Below, piece after piece: positions 32,792-41,378 of a DNA stretch of 64,000 nucleotides. The number at the start of each line of letters is the position of its first letter. The stretch's first letter is position 1. Origin of the DNA: Phycisphaerales bacterium (GTDB lineage: Bacteria; Planctomycetota; Phycisphaerae; UBA1845; Fen-1342); NCBI GenBank assembly GCA_022839625.1, contig JALHJL010000002.1:151561-215560 (forward strand), in the 5' to 3' direction. The position numbers and the translations under genes were made by a program. The notes under the pieces are model-generated. The model was not told the DNA's origin. It made no database searches and saw nothing but the letters and a program-made list of their open reading frames with translations.

Positions 32792-33150
32792 CGCTCCGCG
32801 CGGGGCTGGGACCCCTGCCAGTGCCGGGCCGGTTTGGGGATGTAGCGGCTCCCGCCGCTCACTCGCCGAGAGGCCCACAGATGCCAGTCGCTTTTCCGTG
32901 CGTGATTCGCCTTCGTCGCGGCGGTGGATACGGACAGACGTGCGAACTCCGCCCATGTCGGCCTGGCCAGCCTGCGGGCACTGCCCTTGGCGGGCGGACG
33001 ACTCAGCCGAATCCGCCAGCCCTGCACCATGCTGTGGGCCGCCCGCGACCAAGGGTCGGCGAGCATCAGGGCGTTGTGCCTGTCCGTTTTCAGGCGGCTC
33101 ATCAATTGCGGAACAGACCGCCGCCAGGCTTGCATCGCATCCGTGCTCAT
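32734..33150 (-). CDS. Hypothetical protein, possible N-terminal half of the HNH protein
   Basis: A 138-residue reading from ATG 33150 (MSTDAMQAWRRSVPQLMSRLKTDRHNALMLADPW). It looks genuine to about residue 105 (KANHARKSDWHLWASRRVSGGS), then turns cysteine- and arginine-rich where the HNH frame becomes the better one. A -1 shift at 32830-32850 would join the two. GGAG lies about 10 nt upstream of the ATG. Confidence 0.5.
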   Translation of the reverse strand: MSTDAMQAWRRSVPQLMSRLKTDRHNALMLADPWSRAAHSMVQGWRIRLSRPPAKGSARRLARPTWAEFARLSVSTAATKANHARKSDWHLWASRRVSGGSRYIPKPARHWQGSQPRAERCQSKTCCACWNTSDTGAP

Positions 33151-33156
33151 GCATCG

Positions 33157-33375
33157 TCATCTCCCGTCCGAAAAACCGGACACTTGTCGGAAACTCTGCT
33201 TATACGCGCGACCGTTCCCGCCGGCGTCTCGGCGCATGATTGCGGCGGGGGAACCATTGGTTGCCGCCACCGCATGTCTCGCGCGCGTACGCGCGGGCGC
33301 ACGTCGCGCGGGCGGGGGTGCTATGCGGTAATGTGGTAACTGAGAAGAAGATGATGTAATCTCTTTTCTTTTCAT
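33157..33375 (-). CDS. Possible small basic protein
   Basis: A 72-residue frame (MKRKEITSSSSQLPHYRIAPPPARRAP) with GGAG 9 nt before the ATG, just after the stop of the PrimPol gene. Its stop overlaps a downstream ATG at 33160. The composition is arginine/alanine/proline-rich and the region contains GC palindromes (CGCGCGCGTACGCGCG), so it may be non-coding. Confidence 0.3.
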   Translation of the reverse strand: MKRKEITSSSSQLPHYRIAPPPARRAPARTRARHAVAATNGSPAAIMRRDAGGNGRAYKQSFRQVSGFSDGR

Positions 33376-33378
33376 ACC

Positions 33379-35778
33379 TTACGCTCCCGCCAGTTCCCGC
33401 ATCGGCTCATGCGGCGACCTTGCGGTCTCGTCGGCAACCGACTCGCTCGCGCCGCCAGTTGCCACATTTCCGTGTGGCAACTGCGGTAACTGCCCGACGC
33501 CGTTGGGGATGAGCAGTCGATAGCGCTGGGCGACCGGACCGCCGCCGGCGGTCGAACCGACGTCGTGCTCGATGCGCCGCTGGCCGCGCAGGGCGCTACG
33601 GACCTCCTCGATGTCCTTATCGCTCCACTTGAGGCGTCGCGACAGTTCCCAGTGCGGCATCCAGGCGTCGCCGCGCCGCTGCCGCCAAGAGGTGAGCACC
33701 TCCAGCATCCGCTTGCACTTGGCGTCGAACTCGCCCTCGGCCACATGCTGGCCGGCCATGAAGAGCATCCGCCGGGTCTGGTAGTCCACGAACCGCCAAG
33801 CCCAGCGCACGGCCTGCTCGCCAATGCGCGTCTGGAGGTGGTTTTCGCTGACGGCGTAGATGAGCGCGAGCTTGCGGGCCTTCTCGTAGGCACGTGCCCA
33901 GATGGCCATGCCCGCCGGGTCGTCCTTCTCCTCCGCCTCGGCGTAGCGGTCATCGGCGTAGGCGCGGCACTCCTCCATCGCCGCGTCGGCCTCCGGCGTC
34001 GCCTCGACGCAGACCGGTATCGGGTGCCAGTCCTGGAGGTTGCCCGTGCCCGGCCGGAAGTCCGCCCACCAGCGGGCCGTCTCAAGGATGGACTCGGGGA
34101 TGGGCCGCGCGACGGGCGTCTGGCCGCGACCGCGCTTGCCCGCCTCCAGGATGATGAGCCTGGCGAAGAAGCCGTTGTTGAGCATGCGGACGTTGAGGGC
34201 CTCGTAGTAGTACTTGGGCACGGCCGTGCCGAGCATGCACAGCGACGGTTGGTCGATGACGCCGGGCGACTGGCCCCCGGCCTTGACCCGCATGGGGTGG
34301 ATGGTGCTGCTGGAGGTGTACATCTTCAGCAGCACGTTCATGATGCCCTCGTGCCGGGCGTCGGAGGCCTTGTTGATGGCGTTCATCAGGCCGTCGATCT
34401 CGTCGGTCTGGAAGAGAACCGAGGGCGTGACGAACAGGCGGTCCTCGATGCCCTCGCCCGAGGCGAAGGCGTCCCCGAGGCAGTCCTGCAGGCCCACCTC
34501 GACGCAGATGCGCTGGTTGACCTTCCTCGGCTCGTTCTTGCCCGCGCCCGAGTTGGCCAGTGCCAGGACGTAGAGGTTGGTGCGGTTGTCGGCGGCGTCG
34601 CGGACCTTGCGGCCGGCCAGGAAGGCCTGAAGCGTCAGCGCCGCCGCGAACGCCAGCACCGGCTGGGGATACGGGGAGACCGACAGCGTGTAGTCGGTCA
34701 CCTGTCGGATGAATCCGGGCACGTCCAGTAGGTCGTCGGGCATGGGGCCGGGGTCGGGCACGGGCGGCTCGGCGGGCGGGGCGGCGTCGGCCTGGCCGAC
34801 GATGCCGGTCAGGTCCACGGCGGGTTCATCTCCGCCGTAGCCTTCGGCCCGCAGTGCCCGTGCGGCGGCGGCGAAGTCGCCGTTGTGCTCCAGGTGCGCG
34901 TATACGGCGAACGGGGAGTACGCCCTGTTAGGCTCAAAGGGCACGGCGCTGGAGGAGAACACATAGAAGACACGGTCCTTGAGCGTTGCGGACCATCCGG
35001 CCGTCTTGCCCGGCCGCCGCCAGTACTCGTTCTCGCCCGCGCGGACGAGCGTCCAGCCGTGCTTGGCCAGGACGGTCCGAACGTCGCCACGTTCCGCGAA
35101 ATCGTCGCCAGGTCGCGCCAGGTTCGAACATCCGGCGGGAATCGGCTCGGGGGCCGGGACGTACTCGTTGAGCGCCCAGGCGGCCGACAATAGGGTGTCC
35201 CGCTCGTCGGCTGTCAGGACGGGCAAGTTGGCGAAGTCGCCCTGGAGAAGTTCGTATCCCGGTGAGGGGGCGCACAGGAACAGACCGCCTTCGCCCCGGG
35301 TCTCGATGAGCGTCACGAGCACGTGCCAGCGGCCGTCGGCGTCCTTGCGGGGCACGTGCTTTTTGCCGCCGATGTTCACCGGCTCGCCGTTGGGCGTCTC
35401 GATTCGCCGCTGGGCGAGTTTGAGGTTGCCGCAGACAGCGTCGCGGTTGCGGTAGGCGACGTGTCTGCCCCCCGAGGGCGTCCGCTCGCTGACCAAGCGT
35501 TCCAGCAGGCCCGGGGCGGCTTGACGCACCGCCGCACACCACGGCTCGAAGAGTTCGCCTCCGGCGTCGAAGTCGAGCATCTCCAGGTTGCCGCTGGATG
35601 CCCCGCAGACCAGGCACAGGGCCGAGTGGCCGTTGGAGAACCATGCCCGGACTTCGGCGGTCGTCGGCCGGCGCTGCTGGTACGGTTTCCACTCGGCCAC
35701 GGCGGGGCGCTTCTGCGCTGCGATGGCCGGCAGCACGCTCAGGCCAGCGTCGAGATAGGTTTGAGCCAATTGGATCAT
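33379..35778 (-). CDS. PrimPol-type primase/DUF3987 helicase-like replication protein
   Basis: A 799-residue protein. The N-terminal 200 residues are a bifunctional primase-polymerase (prim-pol) domain: LSVLPAIAAQKRPAVAEWKPYQQRRPT, the metal-binding LDFDAGGELF and the SGGRHVAYR motif. From about residue 345 a DUF3987-type ATPase follows (LYVLALANSGAGKNEPRKVNQRI as Walker A, VLFQTDEIDGLMNAINK as Walker B-like, MLGTAVPKYYYEAL). Such proteins prime and unwind phage replication origins. The start overlaps the upstream zinc-finger gene by 4 nt. Confidence 0.85.
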   Translation of the reverse strand: MIQLAQTYLDAGLSVLPAIAAQKRPAVAEWKPYQQRRPTTAEVRAWFSNGHSALCLVCGASSGNLEMLDFDAGGELFEPWCAAVRQAAPGLLERLVSERTPSGGRHVAYRNRDAVCGNLKLAQRRIETPNGEPVNIGGKKHVPRKDADGRWHVLVTLIETRGEGGLFLCAPSPGYELLQGDFANLPVLTADERDTLLSAAWALNEYVPAPEPIPAGCSNLARPGDDFAERGDVRTVLAKHGWTLVRAGENEYWRRPGKTAGWSATLKDRVFYVFSSSAVPFEPNRAYSPFAVYAHLEHNGDFAAAARALRAEGYGGDEPAVDLTGIVGQADAAPPAEPPVPDPGPMPDDLLDVPGFIRQVTDYTLSVSPYPQPVLAFAAALTLQAFLAGRKVRDAADNRTNLYVLALANSGAGKNEPRKVNQRICVEVGLQDCLGDAFASGEGIEDRLFVTPSVLFQTDEIDGLMNAINKASDARHEGIMNVLLKMYTSSSTIHPMRVKAGGQSPGVIDQPSLCMLGTAVPKYYYEALNVRMLNNGFFARLIILEAGKRGRGQTPVARPIPESILETARWWADFRPGTGNLQDWHPIPVCVEATPEADAAMEECRAYADDRYAEAEEKDDPAGMAIWARAYEKARKLALIYAVSENHLQTRIGEQAVRWAWRFVDYQTRRMLFMAGQHVAEGEFDAKCKRMLEVLTSWRQRRGDAWMPHWELSRRLKWSDKDIEEVRSALRGQRRIEHDVGSTAGGGPVAQRYRLLIPNGVGQLPQLPHGNVATGGASESVADETARSPHEPMRELAGA

Positions 35779-36029
35779 GGCCTGTGGTCAAGTCCTTGAA
35801 ATGGCCTGTGCGAGTAGAGCGGACACTCCAGGTCAGAACATCTCGCCACGTCATGCCGCCACCAGCGCTTACATTGAAGGCAGAAGCCTGCAATGGCGTC
35901 GTTCGCCGACCGGGTTGTGCAGGCCCGCAAGTAGGTCTGGCGGTAGCTTTCTGGTATTCCACGAAGCCGTCTTTCCACAGCCTCCCTGCGAGACTGATCC
36001 AGCCTAGAAAGCCGCGATGTCAGGTTCAT
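35775..36029 (-). CDS. Small zinc-finger protein
   Basis: An 84-residue protein (MNLTSRLSRLDQSRREAVERRL) with GAGGAGAACG upstream. The helical first half includes IPESYRQTYLRACTTRSANDAI, and the second half carries four cysteines (FCLQCKRWWRHDVARCSDLECPLY) fit for one zinc ion. It sits between the helicase and the PrimPol gene and may be a replication accessory factor. Confidence 0.65.
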   Translation of the reverse strand: MNLTSRLSRLDQSRREAVERRLRGIPESYRQTYLRACTTRSANDAIAGFCLQCKRWWRHDVARCSDLECPLYSHRPFQGLDHRP

Positions 36030-36042
36030 TGGTTCGTTCTCC

Positions 36043-37773
36043 TCAGAAGGGGATTTCCTCGTCCACCAGGGTCGGCTCCAACTCGCCCGCCGGTTCCGCG
36101 TCATCCCACCCTGGTTCCCGGTATGCGGGCTTCTCGCCGAGGTCGTAGCCCACGATGCGGTCGAACTCTTCGCCGGATATGGAGCGGACGGTGATGCTCT
36201 TGGTCTGGGCAAGCGCTCCGCGCTGGGCGAAGTAAACGGCTTCTTCGGCGGTCTCCGGGTCGGGCAGGTCCGAGCGCCTTCTCCACCAAGCTTCGGCCTT
36301 GTGCCGCGCGTAGCCGGTGTGCTCGAAGCAGACCCATTCCGACTGCCAGCGGGAAAACCCGATGCGGTAATCCACCCGCATGCTCCGGGGATGGTCCTCG
36401 GGCGCGTCGCGCTTGACGTGGACCGAGTACGCCACCTCCTGCACCGGGTAGGTCTCGACGGTGACTTCGCCCGAAAGGACCGCAGCCGTACTGGCCTTGA
36501 TGTCGTGCTCCCGGCGCTCGGGCGGCGGGAAGGCGTAACCGCACTGCGGGCAGGTCGCGTAGCCCGCGGCGATGAGAGCCAGGCACTCGGGGCACTTCTT
36601 GGCCGGGGCAACGCCTGCGCCCTTGCTGTTCTCCTTGATTCGCAGGTCGTCTACCGGCCCGTGGCGAAGGACGTTGCCGCCGAAGTCCAGGATGAGGCAA
36701 TTGGACTTGCCGGGATGCAGCCGGAACCCACGACCGCAGCACTGGTAGTAGAGGCCCGGCGAATTGGTCGGCCGAAGGAGTGCCACGCAGTCGATGTTCG
36801 GCGCGTCGAAGCCGTGCGTCAGGACGCCGACGTTTACCAGGTACTTCAGCCGCCCGGCGCGGAACTCCGCGATGGTCTGGGCGCGCTCCTCGGAGGGCGT
36901 CTCGCCGAAGACGGTGGCGACCTGGCCGCCCATGCGCTGAAGGGTTTCGGCCACGTGCTGGGCGTGCTGGATGCCGCTGGCGAAGACAAGGACGGCGTGC
37001 CTGTCCTTTGTCTGCTCGATGATTTCGGCGCACGCGGCCTCCACGCGTGCGGCTTGGTCCATCAGGGCCTCGACCTCGTCGGCCACGAACTCGCCGGCCC
37101 GGACGTGCAGGCCGCTCGTGTCCAGATCCTCGCGCGTGCCCTTGGCCACCAGGGGGCACAGATACCCTTGCACGATGAGCTCACGGACGCTCACCTGGTA
37201 ACAGACATGGTTCAGCAGATTATCCGGCGAGCAGATGGTCCCGGTTGTCATGCGGAACGGCGTGGCCGTGAGGCCGATGAGGCGCACGTTTGAGTTGATG
37301 GCCTTCGCATCCGCCAGGAACGTGCGGTACATCCCTTCGCCATCCGGCGGCACCATGTGGGCCTCGTCGATGAGAACCAGGTCGAAGCGCCCCAGCTCCT
37401 TCGCCCGACGGAAGACTGACTGGATGCCGGCGACGATGATGGGGTGGTCCCGGTCGCGGCTGCCCAGGCCCGCCGAGTAGACGCCGATGCGGTGCCACAG
37501 GTCCGGGGCCATGGCGTGGAGCTTGTCCACGGCCTGCTCCAGGAGTTCCTTCACGTGGGCCAGGATGAGCACCCGGCCGTCCCACTGAGCGACGGCGTCA
37601 CGGCAGATGGCGGCCATCACGGGCGTCTTGCCCCCGGCCGTCGGGATGACGACGCAGGGGTTGTCGTCCCGCGTGCGCAGGTGCTCATAGACCGCCTCGA
37701 CGGCCTCGCGCTGGTACGGCCGCAGCGTGATGGACGGCGACCCCGTCGGCGGACTGAGCAGCGCCCCCGTCAT
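36043..37773 (-). CDS. DEAD/DEAH-type helicase with C-terminal zinc ribbon
   Basis: A 576-residue superfamily 2 helicase from ATG 37773, overlapping the upstream stop by 4 nt. Motifs: Q-like LRPYQREAVEAV, Walker A VVIPTAGGKTPV, DEAH in LVLIDEAHMVPP, motif III GLTATPFRM, motif VI QCCGRGFRLHPGKSNC. A ribbon CPECLALIAAGYATCPQCGYAF follows the helicase core. The last 120 residues are a phage-type extension (SEWVCFEHTGYARHKAEAWWRRR). Probably acts in replication or recombination fork processing. Confidence 0.88.
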   Translation of the reverse strand: MTGALLSPPTGSPSITLRPYQREAVEAVYEHLRTRDDNPCVVIPTAGGKTPVMAAICRDAVAQWDGRVLILAHVKELLEQAVDKLHAMAPDLWHRIGVYSAGLGSRDRDHPIIVAGIQSVFRRAKELGRFDLVLIDEAHMVPPDGEGMYRTFLADAKAINSNVRLIGLTATPFRMTTGTICSPDNLLNHVCYQVSVRELIVQGYLCPLVAKGTREDLDTSGLHVRAGEFVADEVEALMDQAARVEAACAEIIEQTKDRHAVLVFASGIQHAQHVAETLQRMGGQVATVFGETPSEERAQTIAEFRAGRLKYLVNVGVLTHGFDAPNIDCVALLRPTNSPGLYYQCCGRGFRLHPGKSNCLILDFGGNVLRHGPVDDLRIKENSKGAGVAPAKKCPECLALIAAGYATCPQCGYAFPPPERREHDIKASTAAVLSGEVTVETYPVQEVAYSVHVKRDAPEDHPRSMRVDYRIGFSRWQSEWVCFEHTGYARHKAEAWWRRRSDLPDPETAEEAVYFAQRGALAQTKSITVRSISGEEFDRIVGYDLGEKPAYREPGWDDAEPAGELEPTLVDEEIPF

Positions 37774-38537
37774 GCCGCCACCTCCGCGCCGTCGGGCAGG
37801 ATGCAGCGGTCGTCCACGATGGGGATGGTGTAGAGCGTGTCGCTCCGCCGGCCGAGATACCCGAGGATGAAGGCATTGACCCATTCGACCGGACGGCCCG
37901 CGCCGTAGAGCGGAATCGGCCGACACAGGCAACCGGCGCTGCGGGCCTCGATGACCCGCCCCGGCGACCAGATGTTCTGGACGATTGACGCATCGGCCCG
38001 GTGAGTATGGCCGTGGATGACGCTCTTGCCCTGGCTGACGGCCAGGTGGTTCTTGGTGGCGTGCCGGGCGTAAGACCAGCCATGCACGGCGATGATCCGC
38101 GAGTTGACACGGTAGTGCGGATACCGTCCATCCGCCGAGCCGTAGGGGACGTAAATGCACCTGCGGCCCCGCGTGAGCTGCACGCGCGGGGCGAGCATGG
38201 AATACGCGCCTCGACCCTCGGCCGTGGCCGCCGCCCAGCGGTCCAGGCGGTGTTCGTGGTTGCCCTCGACGACGACCAGGCGAGTGCAGACCTTCTGAAG
38301 GCGATCCAGGAGCGCTCCGGCCTCGCGGAGGTCATCGAGGTACTCGGTCTCGGGCACGCCGTAGGTCGGCAGGTGCGGGGAGAACTGCCCGCAGTCCAAG
38401 AGGTCCCCCAGGCAGACGACCAGGTCCGGCTGGATGCGCTCGGCGGCGCGGCAGAAGACCTCCACGGCCCGGCGGTTGTGCTGGGGGATGTGCAGGTCGC
38501 CGAAGGCGAGCATGGTCTTCGAGCCGCGCTTGGCCAT
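37770..38537 (-). CDS. Calcineurin-like metallophosphoesterase
   Basis: A 255-residue protein with GGGGAGGAATAG before its ATG. The metal ligands are all present: LAFGDLHIPQH, CLGDLLDCGQF, VEGNHEHRLDRW, IAVHGWSYA and IHGHTHRAD. This is the DNA-repair/MPE-type phosphoesterase often found in phages, acting as nuclease or nucleotide phosphatase. Substrate unknown. Confidence 0.85.
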   Translation of the reverse strand: MAKRGSKTMLAFGDLHIPQHNRRAVEVFCRAAERIQPDLVVCLGDLLDCGQFSPHLPTYGVPETEYLDDLREAGALLDRLQKVCTRLVVVEGNHEHRLDRWAAATAEGRGAYSMLAPRVQLTRGRRCIYVPYGSADGRYPHYRVNSRIIAVHGWSYARHATKNHLAVSQGKSVIHGHTHRADASIVQNIWSPGRVIEARSAGCLCRPIPLYGAGRPVEWVNAFILGYLGRRSDTLYTIPIVDDRCILPDGAEVAA

Positions 38538-39167
38538 CTATTCCTCCCCGGCGACCATGGCCGCGGTGCGGGCGTACCCGGCGATGTCCACGAGGTTGTC
38601 GCGCTTGTGGCGGTGGGCCTGGCGGGCGAGCTTGAGGGCGATCATGCACAGGGGGATGTCCTCGGCCGTCACCTTTTCTTGCGGACGGAGCTTCTCGCCC
38701 AGGATGGCCGTCCACATCTGCGCGGCCCGCTCGAAGTCGTCGGACGGGTGGCCGTAGTCCTCCTGGCGCTCGCCGCCGGTTATCCGCTTGGCCGTATCGA
38801 GGATGGAGGCCATGCCGTGTTCGGCGGAGAAGGACGTCCTGGGCGGCTCCTCCATCTGCTCGCCGGAGAAGGCGTCGAAGAAGGTCAGCCCCATCTCGGC
38901 GGCGATGACGGCCTCGAGCGTCGCGCCCTCGGACCGGTCCCAGCCGGGCAGCAGCGCGATGGCGTCGCACTGGGCGAGCAGGACCACGTCGGCGCGCAGG
39001 TAGGCCGAGCGCGGCAGGTCCGTTCGCCCGTGGAAGTTCTCCGCCGGGTTGGCCACCTCCCACCCGGCCTTGCGGAATCGCTCCGCTGCGGCGTGAAACG
39101 CGGGGAAGTTGTGCTCCGGCATGCCGGTCATGGGGCCGGCGATGTAGATGCGCTTGGGTTGTGCCAT
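38538..39167 (-). CDS. DUF4406/DUF6378 fusion protein
   Basis: A 209-residue protein. Residues 1-95 (RIYIAGPMTGMPEHNFPAFHAAAERFRKAGWEVANPAE, DVVLLAQCDAIALLPGWDRSEGATLEAVIAAEMG) are DUF4406, a relative of nucleoside 2-deoxyribosyltransferases. Residues 110-205 (MASILDTAKRITGGERQEDYGHPSDDFERAAQMWTAIL, KLARQAHRHKRDNLVDIAGYA) are DUF6378. The fusion is common in phages. A nucleotide-metabolism role is likely for the first domain. Confidence 0.85.
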   Translation of the reverse strand: MAQPKRIYIAGPMTGMPEHNFPAFHAAAERFRKAGWEVANPAENFHGRTDLPRSAYLRADVVLLAQCDAIALLPGWDRSEGATLEAVIAAEMGLTFFDAFSGEQMEEPPRTSFSAEHGMASILDTAKRITGGERQEDYGHPSDDFERAAQMWTAILGEKLRPQEKVTAEDIPLCMIALKLARQAHRHKRDNLVDIAGYARTAAMVAGEE

Positions 39168-39170
39168 AGT

Positions 39171-40007
39171 TCAGTTGCTCTCCGAAGTGGTGTCGGCCTG
39201 AACGATGTCGGCCAGGACACCCAGCCGTCGGCCAGCCGGCCTTTCCTTGGCCAATCGCCTTCCCCGATGCCTGCACTGCCGGCATTCGCGCCCAATCCCG
39301 AGCGGGTTGTGCTTGTTGCGGTGGAACTCCGCGAAGGGCTTGATCTGCCCGCAGTAGGAGCAGATTTGACAGTCGAGCCGGCTATCCTGTCCTATTCCCA
39401 CGAAGAGCCTCGGGTTGTCCTTGACGATTTCCCAGTTCAGCCGCCGAATGCAGAACCATCGGTCATCAATGTCCACGGCGTCCTTGACGGCGTCGCAGAC
39501 CAAGTCCACAACATTCACCGCGTCGCCCTTGTGGTTGGGTTTCTGGACGAGGATGTCGAGCCAGAGCTTGTTGTGGGCAACACGAATGCAATGCAGTCCT
39601 CGACTCAAGGCGGCGGCAAGAGCCTGCCTCATCTGCCGAGATTCACGGCGTAACGCGATGTGCCCAGTCCTGCGCATCGCGTAGATGTGATTCTTGGAGG
39701 CCGAGTAGCTGAAGGGGACAGCGACCCTCACGTTCCAGAGAAGATCCGGCCCTTCGCATTCGTACCAGGCAATGCTGCTCCTGGAGGCGCGATTCGCGGC
39801 CGCGCCGGCCTCCTTGTTGAGTTCCCTCCGTTGCCTGGCCTTTTCGACGTGCTGCCGCACTTGTTCCACCGAACCAGGATTGTTCCTGGCCCACAACCGC
39901 TTGCGCATCATGTCCCGTCGTTCGGAACAAGCAGCACAGTACTTCTGTGTGGGGCCGGTCTTCCGGGCCTGAGTGCCGCAGTCCGCGCATGTCACTTCGC
40001 TCGACAA
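39171..40007 (-). CDS. RusA-like Holliday junction resolvase flanked by zinc fingers
   Basis: A 278-residue protein. The best start is TTG 40007: AAGGAGG lies 5-6 nt upstream and no ATG fits. N-terminal CADCG...YCAAC is one zinc site, C-terminal CSYCGQIKPFAEFHRNKHNPLGIGRECRQCRHR another. The core (LWLDILVQKPNHKGDAVNVVDLVCDAVKDAVDIDDRWFC) has the clustered aspartates of RusA (about D182, D188, D196-199), the active site of this resolvase family. Zinc modules at both ends are unusual for RusA. It follows the DUF669 gene by 11 nt. Confidence 0.7.
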   Translation of the reverse strand: MSSEVTCADCGTQARKTGPTQKYCAACSERRDMMRKRLWARNNPGSVEQVRQHVEKARQRRELNKEAGAAANRASRSSIAWYECEGPDLLWNVRVAVPFSYSASKNHIYAMRRTGHIALRRESRQMRQALAAALSRGLHCIRVAHNKLWLDILVQKPNHKGDAVNVVDLVCDAVKDAVDIDDRWFCIRRLNWEIVKDNPRLFVGIGQDSRLDCQICSYCGQIKPFAEFHRNKHNPLGIGRECRQCRHRGRRLAKERPAGRRLGVLADIVQADTTSESN

Positions 40008-40018
40008 TCCGGCCTCCT

Positions 40019-40471
40019 TTAGCGCCGCCAGGGCGGCGTCGGGTTGGGGTTCTGGGCGGGCTTCGCGCCGTTGGCGGTCTCCCGCTTGGCGTAGCCCCTG
40101 ACCTCGTTCCGCAGTTCGCCGTCGGCGTCGGTCTTCTGCTTGACGCTGATGACCAGCGGCAGGTTGTGCAGCTCGCACGAGTCCTTCGGCTGCATGACGC
40201 CGACCGCGCGGCAGATGGCCGAGAGTTCCGAGCGGGCGATCTTCACGGTCAGCGGGTTGGGGTTGTCGAGGTTCAGCCGCTCCCAGACGAGCCGCCCCTT
40301 GTGCGGCCCCTCGATAACCTGGAAGGTGAGCTCCAGGTACGAGCCGTTGCCGTTCTTGGTCGGCTTCATCTCCGAGGCCGTGACGACGGCGACGTACTTG
40401 GCCGCGGGCAGCGGCTCGAAGTCGGCGGACGGTTCCACTTCGTGAGCGTTGAAGCCAGTGAGGTTAGCCAT
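40019..40471 (-). CDS. DUF669 protein, likely phage single-strand DNA-binding partner
   Basis: A 150-residue protein (MANLTGFNAHEVEPSADFEPLPAAKYVAVVTASEMKPTKNGNGSYLELTFQVIEG). This is the DUF669 signature, found beside RecA-like phage ATPases and thought to serve as a single-strand-binding protein. The tail is proline/asparagine-rich (AKPAQNPNPTPPWRR), like SSB tails. It overlaps the ATPase gene by 8 nt. Confidence 0.85.
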   Translation of the reverse strand: MANLTGFNAHEVEPSADFEPLPAAKYVAVVTASEMKPTKNGNGSYLELTFQVIEGPHKGRLVWERLNLDNPNPLTVKIARSELSAICRAVGVMQPKDSCELHNLPLVISVKQKTDADGELRNEVRGYAKRETANGAKPAQNPNPTPPWRR

Positions 40472-41264
40472 GGGCCAGTTCTCCTTCCTGTTCCTGTGAT
40501 TGCTGGGTTTCCTGGGTCAGCGCCGACATCACGGCCGGCCACGAGAGCGGTAGCTCCGCCGGGAGGCCGAACCGGTTCTTGGCCACGCAGGCGGGGGAGC
40601 CGACGCAGCGCAAAATGCGCTCGCCGCCCTCGGCCCCCACGCTGACCGCAATGGTCCGCGTGCGGCCGAAGCCGGTGTCCTCGGTCTCGGTGCGGTACTT
40701 CCGCGTGGCGAAGAGGACCGCGTCGCACCACTCGGTCAGGAGCGCACAGGCGTGCTTGTGCAGGCGCGGGCTGTAGCGGTCATAGGTCGTCGCCTCAGGG
40801 TCCTCGAACTTCTCGACCTTGGCGTGGGCGATGAGGATGACGGCCAGGCCCTTGCTGACGCGGAGCGCGTTGAGCGCATCCACCACCTTCCGCCAGTGCG
40901 TCAGGGCGTGGACGTAGCCGCGCTGGTAGCCGCCGTCGGCCTTCTCGATGCTGGTGACGCGGAACTCGCGGCAGACGGCGTCGAAGATGAGCCGCTCGGT
41001 CCAGTCCAGGCTGTCGAGGACGACCGTTTGGTAGTCGTGCTGCTCCGTGGCCAGTTCCGCCAGCGCCGCCAGCACGTCATCGACCGTGGTCGCCAGGGGA
41101 AACTTCTCGCAGCCGATCTCGTTCAGGCCGTCCTCGGTCTGGATGAAGACGGGCTTCGGCGCGCCGGCCGCGAGGGTGCTCTTGCCGATGCCTTCGGTTC
41201 CGTAGACCAGCAGCCGCGGCGGCATCGGCGTCTTGCCGCGCTGGATGGCTTGCATGAGTCCCAT
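40464..41264 (-). CDS. Sak4-like RecA-fold ATPase (AAA_24)
   Basis: A 266-residue ATPase with GGAGACATTGCG upstream. Walker A is LLVYGTEGIGKSTLAAGA, Walker B is TVVLDSLDWTERL, and VILIAHAKVEKFED is the sensor-like strand. This is the phage Sak4/AAA_24 group, which promotes single-strand annealing together with an SSB-like partner, here the DUF669 protein. The exonuclease gene lies 114 nt upstream across a strong inverted repeat. Confidence 0.85.
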   Translation of the reverse strand: MGLMQAIQRGKTPMPPRLLVYGTEGIGKSTLAAGAPKPVFIQTEDGLNEIGCEKFPLATTVDDVLAALAELATEQHDYQTVVLDSLDWTERLIFDAVCREFRVTSIEKADGGYQRGYVHALTHWRKVVDALNALRVSKGLAVILIAHAKVEKFEDPEATTYDRYSPRLHKHACALLTEWCDAVLFATRKYRTETEDTGFGRTRTIAVSVGAEGGERILRCVGSPACVAKNRFGLPAELPLSWPAVMSALTQETQQSQEQEGELAHG

Positions 41265-41303
41265 CGCAATGTCTCCTTCCTGTCCGCCTGCGCGGACACA
41301 GGT

Positions 41304-41375
41304 GACGGGCGGGCGGGCACAGGGAGTCCCGACCGGGTGGCCCGAGTCCCGGTCACGCCATCCCGCCCGCCCGTC
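41304..41375. repeat. Nested inverted repeat between exonuclease and Sak4-like genes
   Basis: Perfect 14-bp arms GACGGGCGGGCGGG (41304-41317) and CCCGCCCGCCCGTC (41362-41375) enclose a 44-nt loop with a second hairpin GACCGGG/CCCGGTC (41331-41337, 41348-41354). TGTCCGC/GCGGACA palindrome lies beside it. It begins 4 nt after the exonuclease stop. In the transcript it would form a very stable stem that could attenuate or protect the mRNA. Confidence 0.7.
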
Positions 41376-41378
41376 GGT

